From Candidatus Brockarchaeota archaeon (lineage in GTDB: Archaea > Thermoproteota > EX4484-205 > JAAOZP01), in the NCBI GenBank assembly GCA_017601245.1, contig JAFNJB010000051.1:1-33236 (forward strand): a stretch of DNA of 33,236 bases. Reading direction: 5' to 3'. Within the stretch, counting starts at the first letter, position 1. Every line of letters begins with the position of its first letter. The notes under the pieces are model-generated. The model saw only the letters and a program-made list of their open reading frames with translations. It did not search any database and was not told the DNA's origin. The position numbers and the translations under genes were made by a program. Below are positions 17,125-26,455 of this stretch, piece after piece.

Positions 17125-18870
17125 CTATTGTAACATTTTGAAGAATTCCATTATTCCTTCTCTAATAAAGCTTTCATTTAATATTCCTAATGGAGACTCT
17201 TTCTCCAGTATTCTTCTTGGAATTCTAAGTAAGTCAGGTTTAAAACCCTCTCTTATCTTAAATAGATACTTGTTCTTGAGGATTTCTACTCCTGTTTTTC
17301 TTAAAGACTCTTCTGTAGTATCTAAGCCTATGACTCTCAGAGTTTTTACAACTATCTCAGGCGTGTAGATCCCCCTCGCGAAGAAACATAAAACTAGGCT
17401 TGACAATATTTGACGCCAAGATTCCTCTCTGAAAAGGATTTCAGCTATTTCCTTAGGCGTTCTATTTACGCCAGTTTTAGCATCCTCTTCATCGATGCTG
17501 TATCCCGCACTATCGAGGTGACTATGTCTAGAGCCCGTTGAGAACGTTAGGTAGGCAGCCGGACCAGTGTGATAACCGGGCATCTCGTTTCCTCCAAAAG
17601 ACAACGCGAAATCTAAACCACCATATTTTGAAGCAGCGTATTCAACTCCTCTGGCTAAAGCCGAGTAGAACTCGTTGGGTTGGTGAACTATTTTTCTAAT
17701 AGCCTCCCTGTATGAATTTGAATCTCCCCACTTTAGCTCTATGCCCAGCGTTTCATTACTTGTTATGATCCCCCTCTCATATGCTTCAGTAGCCCAAGCA
17801 AGAGTAACGCCTGTACTTATGGCGTCTAATCCTTGAATTTCTACTTCATCCATTAGCTTAAGCCATTCGACCGGGTCGGTGACACCAAGCATAGATCCAA
17901 GAGCGTACAACGGTTCGTAATCGTATGGGATCATAGTAGTCTTGTAGAAGTATGGCTCGTCTTCATATGGTTCCCTTAAAGTAGCTAAATGTATGCATGC
18001 AACAGGACAGTGAGAACAGGCGATTCTCCTACCTAAATATTTCTGAGCCAGGTTTTCACCAGAGATATTCTCAGCGTTTTCAAGACTAGTTTCTTTCAAA
18101 TTGAAGGATGGTAACGCTTTAAGTTCATTGAGCGGTAGGACGTTAGAGGAAGTCCCAATATCATGATACTTCTTCATCAATAGAGACTTAACAGCCAGAT
18201 TGAATATCTCATCATACACATTCCTGTAATAACCCACATCCCTTATTTTAATCGAGTATTTTCCAGATATTACAATGGCCTTAAGCTTTTTACTTCCGAA
18301 GACCGCTCCAAGTCCTAATCTACCAAAGTGACGGTATGTTTCTACAACAACGCTTGCGTATGAAACCATTTTCTCACCAGCGCTACCGATTCTCATTATA
18401 GTCCTAAAGCCGGCTCCCTTTTCAAGCTCTCTTATCACTCTGCCAACCGTGTAGCTGTTCTCAACACCCCATAGTCCAGAGGCGTCTCTGAAGTACACTT
18501 TATCCCCATGGATTGCCAAGTATACTGGAGTCTCACTAGAGCCTCTTATTACGATTGCACCATAGCCCGCCATGCGGATGGCACTAGCAGTCCTGCCCCC
18601 CGCATGGCTTTCACCCAAGTTTCCAGTAAGCGGTGACTTGAACATTGCAATCGTTTTAGAAGCCATTGGGAATAAACCGGTTAGGGGCCCGACTGAAAAT
18701 ATTATAGGGTTATCAGGCCCAAGCGGATCAGTATTGGGTGGGCATTCCTCGGCAAGAAGCCTTATTGCAACACCTACACCACCTAAATACTCTTCAAATA
18801 AGTCAGGTCTATTCTCAACATGGAAACTTCTTCGCGAAAGATCTACGTAAAGCACTCTGTCAAGCCTCAA
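17125..18870 (-). CDS. Aldehyde:ferredoxin oxidoreductase family (tungsten enzyme)
   Basis: LYVDLSRRSFHVE...EYLGGVGVAIRLL; NLGESHAGGRTASAIRMAGYGAIVIRG; GRLGLGAVFGSKKLKAIVISG; FeS ligands RRIACSHCPVACIH; DAISTGVTLAWATEAYERG. Confidence 0.94.
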   Translation of the reverse strand: MRLDRVLYVDLSRRSFHVENRPDLFEEYLGGVGVAIRLLAEECPPNTDPLGPDNPIIFSVGPLTGLFPMASKTIAMFKSPLTGNLGESHAGGRTASAIRMAGYGAIVIRGSSETPVYLAIHGDKVYFRDASGLWGVENSYTVGRVIRELEKGAGFRTIMRIGSAGEKMVSYASVVVETYRHFGRLGLGAVFGSKKLKAIVISGKYSIKIRDVGYYRNVYDEIFNLAVKSLLMKKYHDIGTSSNVLPLNELKALPSFNLKETSLENAENISGENLAQKYLGRRIACSHCPVACIHLATLREPYEDEPYFYKTTMIPYDYEPLYALGSMLGVTDPVEWLKLMDEVEIQGLDAISTGVTLAWATEAYERGIITSNETLGIELKWGDSNSYREAIRKIVHQPNEFYSALARGVEYAASKYGGLDFALSFGGNEMPGYHTGPAAYLTFSTGSRHSHLDSAGYSIDEEDAKTGVNRTPKEIAEILFREESWRQILSSLVLCFFARGIYTPEIVVKTLRVIGLDTTEESLRKTGVEILKNKYLFKIREGFKPDLLRIPRRILEKESPLGILNESFIREGIMEFFKMLQ

Positions 18871-18876
18871 TGCTCA

Positions 18877-19275
18877 TCACTCCTTTAACTTTATTACGCC
18901 ATAATGGCAATAATTTACGCAGTATCCGCAGTGGACGCATATATTTGGCTTATTTGCTTCATCATCCCAGAAGATTGCACCGAAGGGGCAGGCTTCAACA
19001 CATCTGCCACAACCTATGCATTTAGAACTATTGAGTATTACACCTCCTCCCTTTCTTAATGTCAGAGCATCTGTTATGCAGACTTTCATACATGGAGGGG
19101 AGGGGCAGGCTCTGCACACTACTACTGCAAACCCTCTTTCAACTCCTCCAATGGATTTAACGTGTATTGCTGATTTTGCAAACCCTCCCTCGCCAAACCT
19201 TCTTGAACATGCGAACATGCATAGCTGGCATCCTACACACTTCTCGGTATCTAGTACGGTAAGCCTCTTAACCAT
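18877..19275 (-). CDS. 4Fe-4S ferredoxin, four-cluster (HydN/WOR-partner type)
   Basis: Four cysteine quartets: CVGCQLCMFAC, CRACPSPPCMKVC, CIGCGRCVEAC, CVHCGYCVNYC. Directly upstream of the AOR gene, same strand, 6-bp gap. Confidence 0.92.
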   Translation of the reverse strand: MVKRLTVLDTEKCVGCQLCMFACSRRFGEGGFAKSAIHVKSIGGVERGFAVVVCRACPSPPCMKVCITDALTLRKGGGVILNSSKCIGCGRCVEACPFGAIFWDDEANKPNICVHCGYCVNYCHYGVIKLKE

Positions 19276-19354
19276 CTTTCTCCAAATATCTAAGCCAACT
19301 TATAGTCTTTTCTAAAGACTTAGAATGTAATCAAGATGAACAAAAGTCTATGAT

Positions 19355-20395
19355 TTAACCTTTAAACAGGAATGGCTTTGGAATATATTTTCTCAAGATC
19401 TTCAAAACTCCTCCGCGATTCCCGGCTAAGACCTCTATGTCGTAGTCAGCGTATGATATCCAGTTATTCTTAACTTTAACAGCAGGTTTGAAGTGTAATT
19501 CCAATTCTCCGAAGCAGAGATCAGGGCCTGAATTGTAAGATTGTACGCATCCCTTTGGACCCTGCGGATCCGCTTTCGCAACGTCTAGACATTCATCCTG
19601 GCTCTCAGGAGCCATAAGAGTCCTCATTGAAATCAGGAAGACCTCGTTTTTACCGTATTCAGCATAGTACATTATGCTTGAGCAACCGGGGTTGAGCATG
19701 TCTTCAGGCATAACCCCAAGCTTGTAAACAGCCATGCCGTCTATTTTGAATGATACGTGGTCTCTCGAAACCTTGAGCCTATTCTTCGGTATCGCTCCGA
19801 AATAGTGCACCGGCTTTGCCCTGGGATTTACTGGAACTATGACAGTGCCAGCCTTACCTGGACGTACTTGGGTAATGGACCAAAGGTTTACACCCTCCTT
19901 AACCCCGTTTCTAGCTATTAACGCGTCTCTGACTCTAAGCCTAATGCAACTTAGACCCTTAACACTCGTTTCCTGTAATGAAACTCGCCTCGATAGAGAG
20001 AAACCAATTTTAGTTTTATTCTTGAAGTCTTCCAGCTCCACGTCTTCTTCTAGAATTACGCTTTTAGCATCCGAATGAGTTATCTTCCAGTCTCCAGGAT
20101 CTAGTTGGACGGGGCAGAACCAATCTTCAAAGCTATCTGGCTTTTTATAGAAGAAATTTCTCTCAGGCGAAATCCAGAGCCTATTCCCACCTATCCTCCA
20201 GTCCCTGTTAACAATTGCTTCTCGCGGATTATTAGCAATCCAGAATGGATTTTGCAATTTACCTATGAAGACCCCCAGGATCCTCGCACCGTATTCCGAT
20301 ATTATTACGGAACCGGTATCGCTCTTAAGCTCTACTATTTTCGAAACATCTTTTAAAACATCGATAAGCTGTTCCTTATTCACTATTGCTGACAT
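19355..20395 (-). CDS. Galactose-mutarotase-like (DUF4380/DUF6786-like) carbohydrate-associated protein
   Basis: SEYGARILGVFIG...NPFWIAN...DWRIGGNRLWISPERNFFY resembles the aldose-epimerase-like beta-sandwich family. Start moved to internal ATG 20395 from track TTG 20410. Confidence 0.6.
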   Translation of the reverse strand: MSAIVNKEQLIDVLKDVSKIVELKSDTGSVIISEYGARILGVFIGKLQNPFWIANNPREAIVNRDWRIGGNRLWISPERNFFYKKPDSFEDWFCPVQLDPGDWKITHSDAKSVILEEDVELEDFKNKTKIGFSLSRRVSLQETSVKGLSCIRLRVRDALIARNGVKEGVNLWSITQVRPGKAGTVIVPVNPRAKPVHYFGAIPKNRLKVSRDHVSFKIDGMAVYKLGVMPEDMLNPGCSSIMYYAEYGKNEVFLISMRTLMAPESQDECLDVAKADPQGPKGCVQSYNSGPDLCFGELELHFKPAVKVKNNWISYADYDIEVLAGNRGGVLKILRKYIPKPFLFKG

Positions 20396-20465
20396 TTCGT
20401 GAAGAAACAAGTATTCTAATAAATAAGCTTTTCCTGGCTTACTTATACTAAATAATTAGGTTTAA

Positions 20466-23033
20466 TCAGGGTTCGCGGAATAGAGTGCTTATGAATGGGA
20501 TTAATTGCTCAGAGCCTACTACTGTAGTTTTGCTTTCCATCTGCTTCTCTTTAACAAACTGTAATACTAAGTGCGTGTATATTGCACCCGGCCTAGTGTA
20601 ACCGGCTACAATATAATGAGGACCCTTTTTGGTTTCTCCCTTTTCCTTCTCCAGCGTTGGCCTGACACTATCTGGAGTTATTAGGGAATTACCATGTTGG
20701 AATATGACTCTATCCATCACTTTGTACACTTCTTTACTCTCCCTGATCAGACCGTAGTAGTCTAGGAGCTGGGCGAAAACGTAGTTAGATGCGATATACA
20801 CGTCTTTTCCCTGGTCTGATTCTACCGGTCCGCCGTTTTGAGTACGAGCAGTAGCCCATCCCATGGGAGTCCTATTGTTTCTATAAATTGTCCTAAGGAT
20901 TTTTATTACCCTGTCTTTAGGAATGAAAGGTTCTTCACCCATTGCTATCCAGAACCATAGGCCATCGAGTTGATTAGTCCAAACATCCGTATTTACCTTA
21001 CCCGTCTTCGGATCGTAGCATGTAACGTAATATTGTAGTCTAATTCCACGTTTATTCTTAGTATCTCTCCAAAGCTTCTCATAAATAGTAAAACATTTCT
21101 GGAATATCTCTTCATACTCCTTCTTTGCAGTTTCATCTTTCATCATTTCAGCCATTTTAATCATGGCTTTACAGGAGGCGAGGAAAACATTTGCACTGTA
21201 CGAGTCTATGCCGAATAGGTTTATGTTGTCGAAAGTATTTTTGACTTCATTTGGATTACCCTCTGGAAAACCGTCTCCATCCAAATCTAGTTTTCTCAAA
21301 AACTCGAACCCAAACTTGAGCGTTTGCCAATTTCTTCTTAGAAAGTCGATATCGCCCGTGAATTTAACATTGCGAAGAACCCTTAAAGCCAGTTTCGGGA
21401 AAAGATCTGTCCAGTAATTCGGGTTATACCATGCGTATTCACATACGTTGCGTAAAGCATGTCCCTTTGTCATAGTCCCTAAATCGTGAAACACGCTCCC
21501 CTTGACTTTAGAAGCAGCTCTTATATGTGTCAAAGATTTGCCCTTGTATTCCTCAGGATGATCTTCAAAATGCTTTCTCATTTCGATGAAGTGCGCATGG
21601 AAATGATAGTATCGCTCTCTGGGATCTTCTTGCATAATCGAGTCGATTAAACGCTGGCAAATCTCCATTTCTACATCTGGAAACATCATTATGAGTATCA
21701 TTGAATACCAGTCAACATCTGAGGAATCGATGTATGGGTAATCGAAGCATTCTAGAAACCTCGCTACATCCTTACCGTTTTCATCTTCAATCCAGGCAGC
21801 GGCATTCGACAAGAGGAAGTGAAATTCGTTAAATATCAGCCTTGTTAGTCGCATTGCGCCTTCAAAATCATCCTTATACGATGGGCTTTTTCTTATGAAT
21901 CTAAATATCTTGTTCTGAATGGCAATAGTCCTACTTAACCACTGGAGATAATTATCTAAAGCAATTTTTGCCATCTCTTTAGCTCGGTTTTCCTCATCCT
22001 TAAAATACTTGACATATTTACGTTCAAACCTCGCGCCGTCACAGTACCATTGTTCAGGAAAGTCGAAAACTATAGCAAACGGTATTTTGATTTTAGCCTT
22101 GGGTTTCAAATCGAAGGTAACGCTAATAGCGGCGCCATAATCGTTATTGGCCTGGGGCCTGTGTTTTTCATAAAAGCTCCCGTCATTATTCAATACTAGA
22201 TCCTGTTTCAAACTATTTAGTCTGAAGTATGGTTGCGTATCGATCATAACATTCTCCATTTCAGGTACAGCTATGACCATCCTCTCTCTACTCTCAGAAC
22301 TACCCATTACAACCCCTCTTATGCCGGCGTAGCGAAATTCCTCATGGATATGCCCCTTTAATGGAGTTGAACATATGTATACGCTGTCTTGGTCGATTGG
22401 CCGATACTTCTTTTGTTGAAGATTGACGAGAGACGGTCTAGGTACTACCAAAGTAATTTTTTGAACCTGGTTAGTATTGTTAGTCACCTCATACTCCTCT
22501 ACACCGATCGGCATAAAAGTTTGAATGTTTCCGGATAGAAGAGGAGAAATCAATCTCCTTGTTACCGTAATCTTCTTCAAATCATACGTTATTTCTGCAA
22601 GAGGCGGGGCAATGAGGATTGAAGTCTGTTTCACAGACACGGGCGGGTGATAGTAATTCTCGGAAACAGGTATATCGTCAGGGCTCTCTATAATACTAGG
22701 GTCTTTCGTAGTAAGCATGAAGTATTCTCCTCCTTCTAATACACCGGGCTTAGCTGAAATCTTGGGATTAGGGATACGGACGAAGGGTGCGGAAGCGAAT
22801 TGAATTGCTTTTTGATTCAAAAAGACTAGTCTCCCGGCATCGTTAAGCCTATTGTATAATCCGTCGGGGGAAATGCCTACAGAGCATGTTGGAGCGCCTT
22901 GGATGAAAATGGTCTGGGGGAATTGCATTGTTTTAGACATTCCTTGAAAGTGGATTCCCATCTTATTCTTGACATAGATTTCAGTTATTTTCTCCCCGGA
23001 AATTTTAAACAGTTCAGGTATTTTCAAATCCAT
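20466..23033 (-). CDS. GH116-family glycosidase (GBA2/SSO1353-like), cytoplasmic
   Basis: LIFNEFHFLLSNAAAWIED...ARFLECFDYPYIDSSDVDWYSMILIMMFPDVE matches the GH116 nucleophile region; DLDGDGFPEGNPNEVKNTFDNINLFGIDSYSANVFLASCKAM matches the acid/base region; TNQLDGLWFW. No signal peptide seen. Confidence 0.82.
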   Translation of the reverse strand: MDLKIPELFKISGEKITEIYVKNKMGIHFQGMSKTMQFPQTIFIQGAPTCSVGISPDGLYNRLNDAGRLVFLNQKAIQFASAPFVRIPNPKISAKPGVLEGGEYFMLTTKDPSIIESPDDIPVSENYYHPPVSVKQTSILIAPPLAEITYDLKKITVTRRLISPLLSGNIQTFMPIGVEEYEVTNNTNQVQKITLVVPRPSLVNLQQKKYRPIDQDSVYICSTPLKGHIHEEFRYAGIRGVVMGSSESRERMVIAVPEMENVMIDTQPYFRLNSLKQDLVLNNDGSFYEKHRPQANNDYGAAISVTFDLKPKAKIKIPFAIVFDFPEQWYCDGARFERKYVKYFKDEENRAKEMAKIALDNYLQWLSRTIAIQNKIFRFIRKSPSYKDDFEGAMRLTRLIFNEFHFLLSNAAAWIEDENGKDVARFLECFDYPYIDSSDVDWYSMILIMMFPDVEMEICQRLIDSIMQEDPRERYYHFHAHFIEMRKHFEDHPEEYKGKSLTHIRAASKVKGSVFHDLGTMTKGHALRNVCEYAWYNPNYWTDLFPKLALRVLRNVKFTGDIDFLRRNWQTLKFGFEFLRKLDLDGDGFPEGNPNEVKNTFDNINLFGIDSYSANVFLASCKAMIKMAEMMKDETAKKEYEEIFQKCFTIYEKLWRDTKNKRGIRLQYYVTCYDPKTGKVNTDVWTNQLDGLWFWIAMGEEPFIPKDRVIKILRTIYRNNRTPMGWATARTQNGGPVESDQGKDVYIASNYVFAQLLDYYGLIRESKEVYKVMDRVIFQHGNSLITPDSVRPTLEKEKGETKKGPHYIVAGYTRPGAIYTHLVLQFVKEKQMESKTTVVGSEQLIPFISTLFREP

Positions 23034-23214
23034 AATTACTGCTCACGCCCAAACGGTTGTTCTCACCTTCCAATAAATTTTTCTTCCCACAATATTCTCA
23101 TTATTAGGTTTAGGTTGTAAAATATTCTGAGGCAAGAAAGATAGAAATAACTCCATAAAACTTTAAAAAAGAAATTTGTGCTTGAATATCACGTTACAGC
23201 TTTTTGTACTCGCC

Positions 23215-24990
23215 TTATGGAGCGTTACTTACAGGTAGCTTAGTCGTGGGTGAAGGCTTTATCTTTCCGAAAAGTAGATCGGCTGCGGCCCTTATAGAAT
23301 CTGGTGATGCGCTGAAATTACACACTACAGCATCTGCCTCCTTTGTAACCCCCTCTATGTAGGGATAGTTTGTTACAACAACGACGGTATGTCCAGCTTC
23401 TTTGAGTTTCTTAACCAGATGCCAATTGGTTCCTTCCTTAACGATTCGCGCGTAATAATTGGTCATAACAACTAAGTCTGCTTGTTTAGCGAGTTCGAGG
23501 CATTCTGCCACTTCTTCATCAGTCGCATGGAATGCCGTATCAGTTAAAATCAGATTATACGAATGGTTCGCCATCGCCTCGCAGAACATGTGAGTGTGAC
23601 TGTAAGAATCTTTCCCTAGAAACGCGTATGGAATACGCTGTTCTATCACTAATATTTTCTGATCTTTTTTCAGCGGTAGTATTTTCTTATCATCACGCAG
23701 TATCATTAATGCCTTCCTCGCAACATTTAAAGACAGATCTATGACTTTTTTGCTTCTTACTATAGCACGTGTTTTATTTGGATCCATCTTCCCCGCTTTT
23801 TCAAACAAACCCTGGTCGTATTTCATTGCCAATAGGTGTCTAACAGCATCGTCAAGTCTTTCCTTAGGCAACTCGCCGGTTTCAACAGCCTCTTTTATCC
23901 TGAAGAAGGCCTGTGACCTTGATTCATCATCTGCCTTAAGGAGGATAGTGTCAACTCCAGCCTTCAGTGCTAATACGCATGCTTCCGGAACAGGCCACCT
24001 TCTAAGTATAGCGGCCATACCGATAGCGTCGGAGACTATTACACCGTCGAACCCTAACTCGTTTCTCAAAAGGTCGATTAGAATACGTGGTGACAGTGTT
24101 GCAGGCATGCTCTCATCATAAGCCGGGTAGACGGTATGTGCCGTCATAATTGCCTTTATCCCCGCGTCTATTACTGCTTTGAAGGGGTAAAGCTCGACTT
24201 CATGCATTCTCTTTTTGTCCGCCCTTATTACATCCAATTCATCGTGTGCATCAATTCCAGAGTCTCCTCTACCGGGGAAATGCTTTGCTGTCGCCACTAG
24301 TCCCCCATCTTGAAGGCCCTTGGTCAAGGCGACTGCAAACTTTGCACAAACCTTAGGATCGTCGCTAAAAGACCTTACTCCAATCTCTGGATTCCTAGGA
24401 TTCGTATTAACGTCGCAGACCGGTGAATATATTTGAGTAATACCCATTGCGCTTAATTGTTTTCCGATTGTTAGACCAACCTGGTAGGTTAGACGTACGT
24501 CGCCAATGGCTGCTAGACCCATAGGAGGTGGGAACTGCCTTATTCCTCCAGAGGTATAGTCGTTTTTGAAATCGCCTTCAAAATCGATGGTTAGGTGTAG
24601 AGGAATCCCGGAAGGCCTGCTCATAGCAATTTTCTGTACTTTATTCAGAGCCTCAGTATATTCTTCTGGAGTTATGCTGTAGCCGGGAGTAGTAGGATTG
24701 AAATATGTTTCTGCTATCTTAAAGTAACCCTTCGGCGGTTTAAAGTTCGGGTCTATTTGAGAACGTCCCCAGTAGAGATTCTTACAGGTTTCAAGAGTGT
24801 AGGGTTCTAGGCATAGGCCTCCTGCGTGTAGTTTTGTAATCATTTCATAAGTGCTAGGCGTAACTATATTACCACGCCATGTGAAGGTTAGGCATTGCCC
24901 CACTTTCTCCTCCAGGCTCATGCTCTTTAGCTTTCTCTCAACGAAGGCATCTCTCTTCTTAGTGTCTTTCTTCCTACCTGTTTTTGCCAT
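23215..24990 (-). CDS. Glycoside hydrolase family 3, NagZ-type (beta-N-acetylhexosaminidase or related)
   Basis: VATAKHFPGRGDSGIDAHDELDVI (His/Asp dyad motif of NagZ-type GH3), KAIMTAHTVYPAYDESMPATLSPRILIDLLRNELGFDGVIVSDAIGMAAI (nucleophile region). No signal peptide seen. Confidence 0.9.
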   Translation of the reverse strand: MAKTGRKKDTKKRDAFVERKLKSMSLEEKVGQCLTFTWRGNIVTPSTYEMITKLHAGGLCLEPYTLETCKNLYWGRSQIDPNFKPPKGYFKIAETYFNPTTPGYSITPEEYTEALNKVQKIAMSRPSGIPLHLTIDFEGDFKNDYTSGGIRQFPPPMGLAAIGDVRLTYQVGLTIGKQLSAMGITQIYSPVCDVNTNPRNPEIGVRSFSDDPKVCAKFAVALTKGLQDGGLVATAKHFPGRGDSGIDAHDELDVIRADKKRMHEVELYPFKAVIDAGIKAIMTAHTVYPAYDESMPATLSPRILIDLLRNELGFDGVIVSDAIGMAAILRRWPVPEACVLALKAGVDTILLKADDESRSQAFFRIKEAVETGELPKERLDDAVRHLLAMKYDQGLFEKAGKMDPNKTRAIVRSKKVIDLSLNVARKALMILRDDKKILPLKKDQKILVIEQRIPYAFLGKDSYSHTHMFCEAMANHSYNLILTDTAFHATDEEVAECLELAKQADLVVMTNYYARIVKEGTNWHLVKKLKEAGHTVVVVTNYPYIEGVTKEADAVVCNFSASPDSIRAAADLLFGKIKPSPTTKLPVSNAP

Positions 24991-24996
24991 TTTATC

Positions 24997-26265
24997 TCAC
25001 CTCGTGGTGATTACCTCCTGTGGTTGCAACTCCCACTCCCATTTACCGCGGTTATTCGGTCCAACCCAGAATTCACCCTCTTTTCTCCAGCCCTCTTCAT
25101 TGATAACCATGTCTTTAGTCTTCCACCCTGATTTAATCCTTCTCGTCAAGTCGTCAAACCCCTTATTCCATGAGAGCCCATCGGGAACAGTGACATTCAT
25201 GCTTCCAGCCGCATTTCCATACCTTAAGCAGGATTCAATTGAGTATTTTCTGATGAATGCTGCAACAAAACCCGCGATTGCGGAATCGCCAGAGCCAAGT
25301 GCGCCGACGAATTTCTCCTCTTGGTAGACGGGGAACCAGAGTTCACGGTTAGCCCAGTTATCCAAGTTTGCACATTTTGCTGCTCCGAATTTTTCAAGGC
25401 GATCCTTATCAGCAGTCCTTATGTAAAGACCCCTATATCCGCATTTTATTAGAACTACCCCAGCTCCCATTTCTATCAATTCTTCACCCATGGTGGAGAC
25501 TTCTTTAACAGTTATATGGTCGAGAACGCTTTCTTTTGGTTTAAGTCTCGCTTTCTTCTTGAGGAATTCATCTTTATGGAGGAAGTAAAATATCTCCTCT
25601 ACACTCGGCGCCATAATATCCGTCAAAGGAACCCAGTTTTTAAGTATTGCTATCCAGTCAGCTTGACCCGCGGGGCTATTCTCATCTGGAAGCGAGAGAT
25701 CAAGCATGGTTGTAGTATCTAATTCCTTAGCTTTCTTGAGTATTTTCTTCAACTCTTCCCCTTGATTTTCATAGAGTTTTCGCATCCATGGAGGATAGCC
25801 GAAGAGTAGAAGTTTTGCACGCCCCACGAGGTCGAAATCCATATCATCATAGCCAAAAGTATCGTTTGCACCACAGTGATGAAGGTAGAAACGGTCTATT
25901 CCCGGAATACAAATCGCAATAGTATATGAGGTTGATTCGCCATCTACCATTTTAATTCCCTTGAAACGCCCTTCGTTCTTTTCATACCAGTCTAGAACCA
26001 GTCTACCGAACTCGTCGTTCCCCACTTTTCCGATTAATTCTGTTTTTACGCCGAGTCTGCGAATAGAAACACCAGCATTAGTAACTGGACCACCAGCTGC
26101 GATGACGCATTTACCCATGTTAATCATTTTTCCGGGGATTAGAACGTCGGTGATGTTCTTCACCTCCCCTTCGATCAAAAAGGCCGGTATTATATCAAGG
26201 CAGAGATGGCCGGCAGACACAACATCAATATCTTTCTCCATCTTCATTATTTGCTCCCTCCTCAA
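24997..26265 (-). CDS. PfkB-family carbohydrate kinase
   Basis: CVIAAGGPVTNAGVSIRRLGVKTELIGKVGNDEFGRLVLDWY; C-terminal FVGALGSGDSAIAGFVAAFI (GAGD-like anion hole). 6-bp gap to the GH3 start. Confidence 0.9.
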   Translation of the reverse strand: MRREQIMKMEKDIDVVSAGHLCLDIIPAFLIEGEVKNITDVLIPGKMINMGKCVIAAGGPVTNAGVSIRRLGVKTELIGKVGNDEFGRLVLDWYEKNEGRFKGIKMVDGESTSYTIAICIPGIDRFYLHHCGANDTFGYDDMDFDLVGRAKLLLFGYPPWMRKLYENQGEELKKILKKAKELDTTTMLDLSLPDENSPAGQADWIAILKNWVPLTDIMAPSVEEIFYFLHKDEFLKKKARLKPKESVLDHITVKEVSTMGEELIEMGAGVVLIKCGYRGLYIRTADKDRLEKFGAAKCANLDNWANRELWFPVYQEEKFVGALGSGDSAIAGFVAAFIRKYSIESCLRYGNAAGSMNVTVPDGLSWNKGFDDLTRRIKSGWKTKDMVINEEGWRKEGEFWVGPNNRGKWEWELQPQEVITTR

Positions 26266-26398
26266 CTATTTTATTTTGCACATTGTGTTTTGTCATAGCA
26301 ATGGGTTAAAAATCTGAGTACTTTATATTTTTTTCTCCATAATTAGCTAGGGGATAATCTCATAGGCTAGATTAGGGACAGAGAATCTTTTCTCCGAG

Positions 26399-26422
26399 TT
26401 TTCCATATTAAAACTTGGAAAA
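26399..26422. promoter_or_regulatory. Inverted repeat in the nurA promoter region
   Basis: TTTTCCA-tattaaaact-TGGAAAA: perfect 7-bp arms, 10-nt AT-rich spacer, 33 bp upstream of the nurA ATG. Confidence 0.4.
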
Positions 26423-26455
26423 ACGTTAAATTTGAGAGCTATGTTTTTACTCTGA

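Noticed and set aside
18738-19025. Plus-strand His/Leu-rich 95-aa ORF
   Set aside because: Antisense across the AOR start and ferredoxin gene; composition is a by-product of the opposite strand.
24851-25327. Plus-strand 158-aa ORF
   Set aside because: Runs antisense across the GH3/PfkB junction; both minus-strand genes carry strong family motifs.
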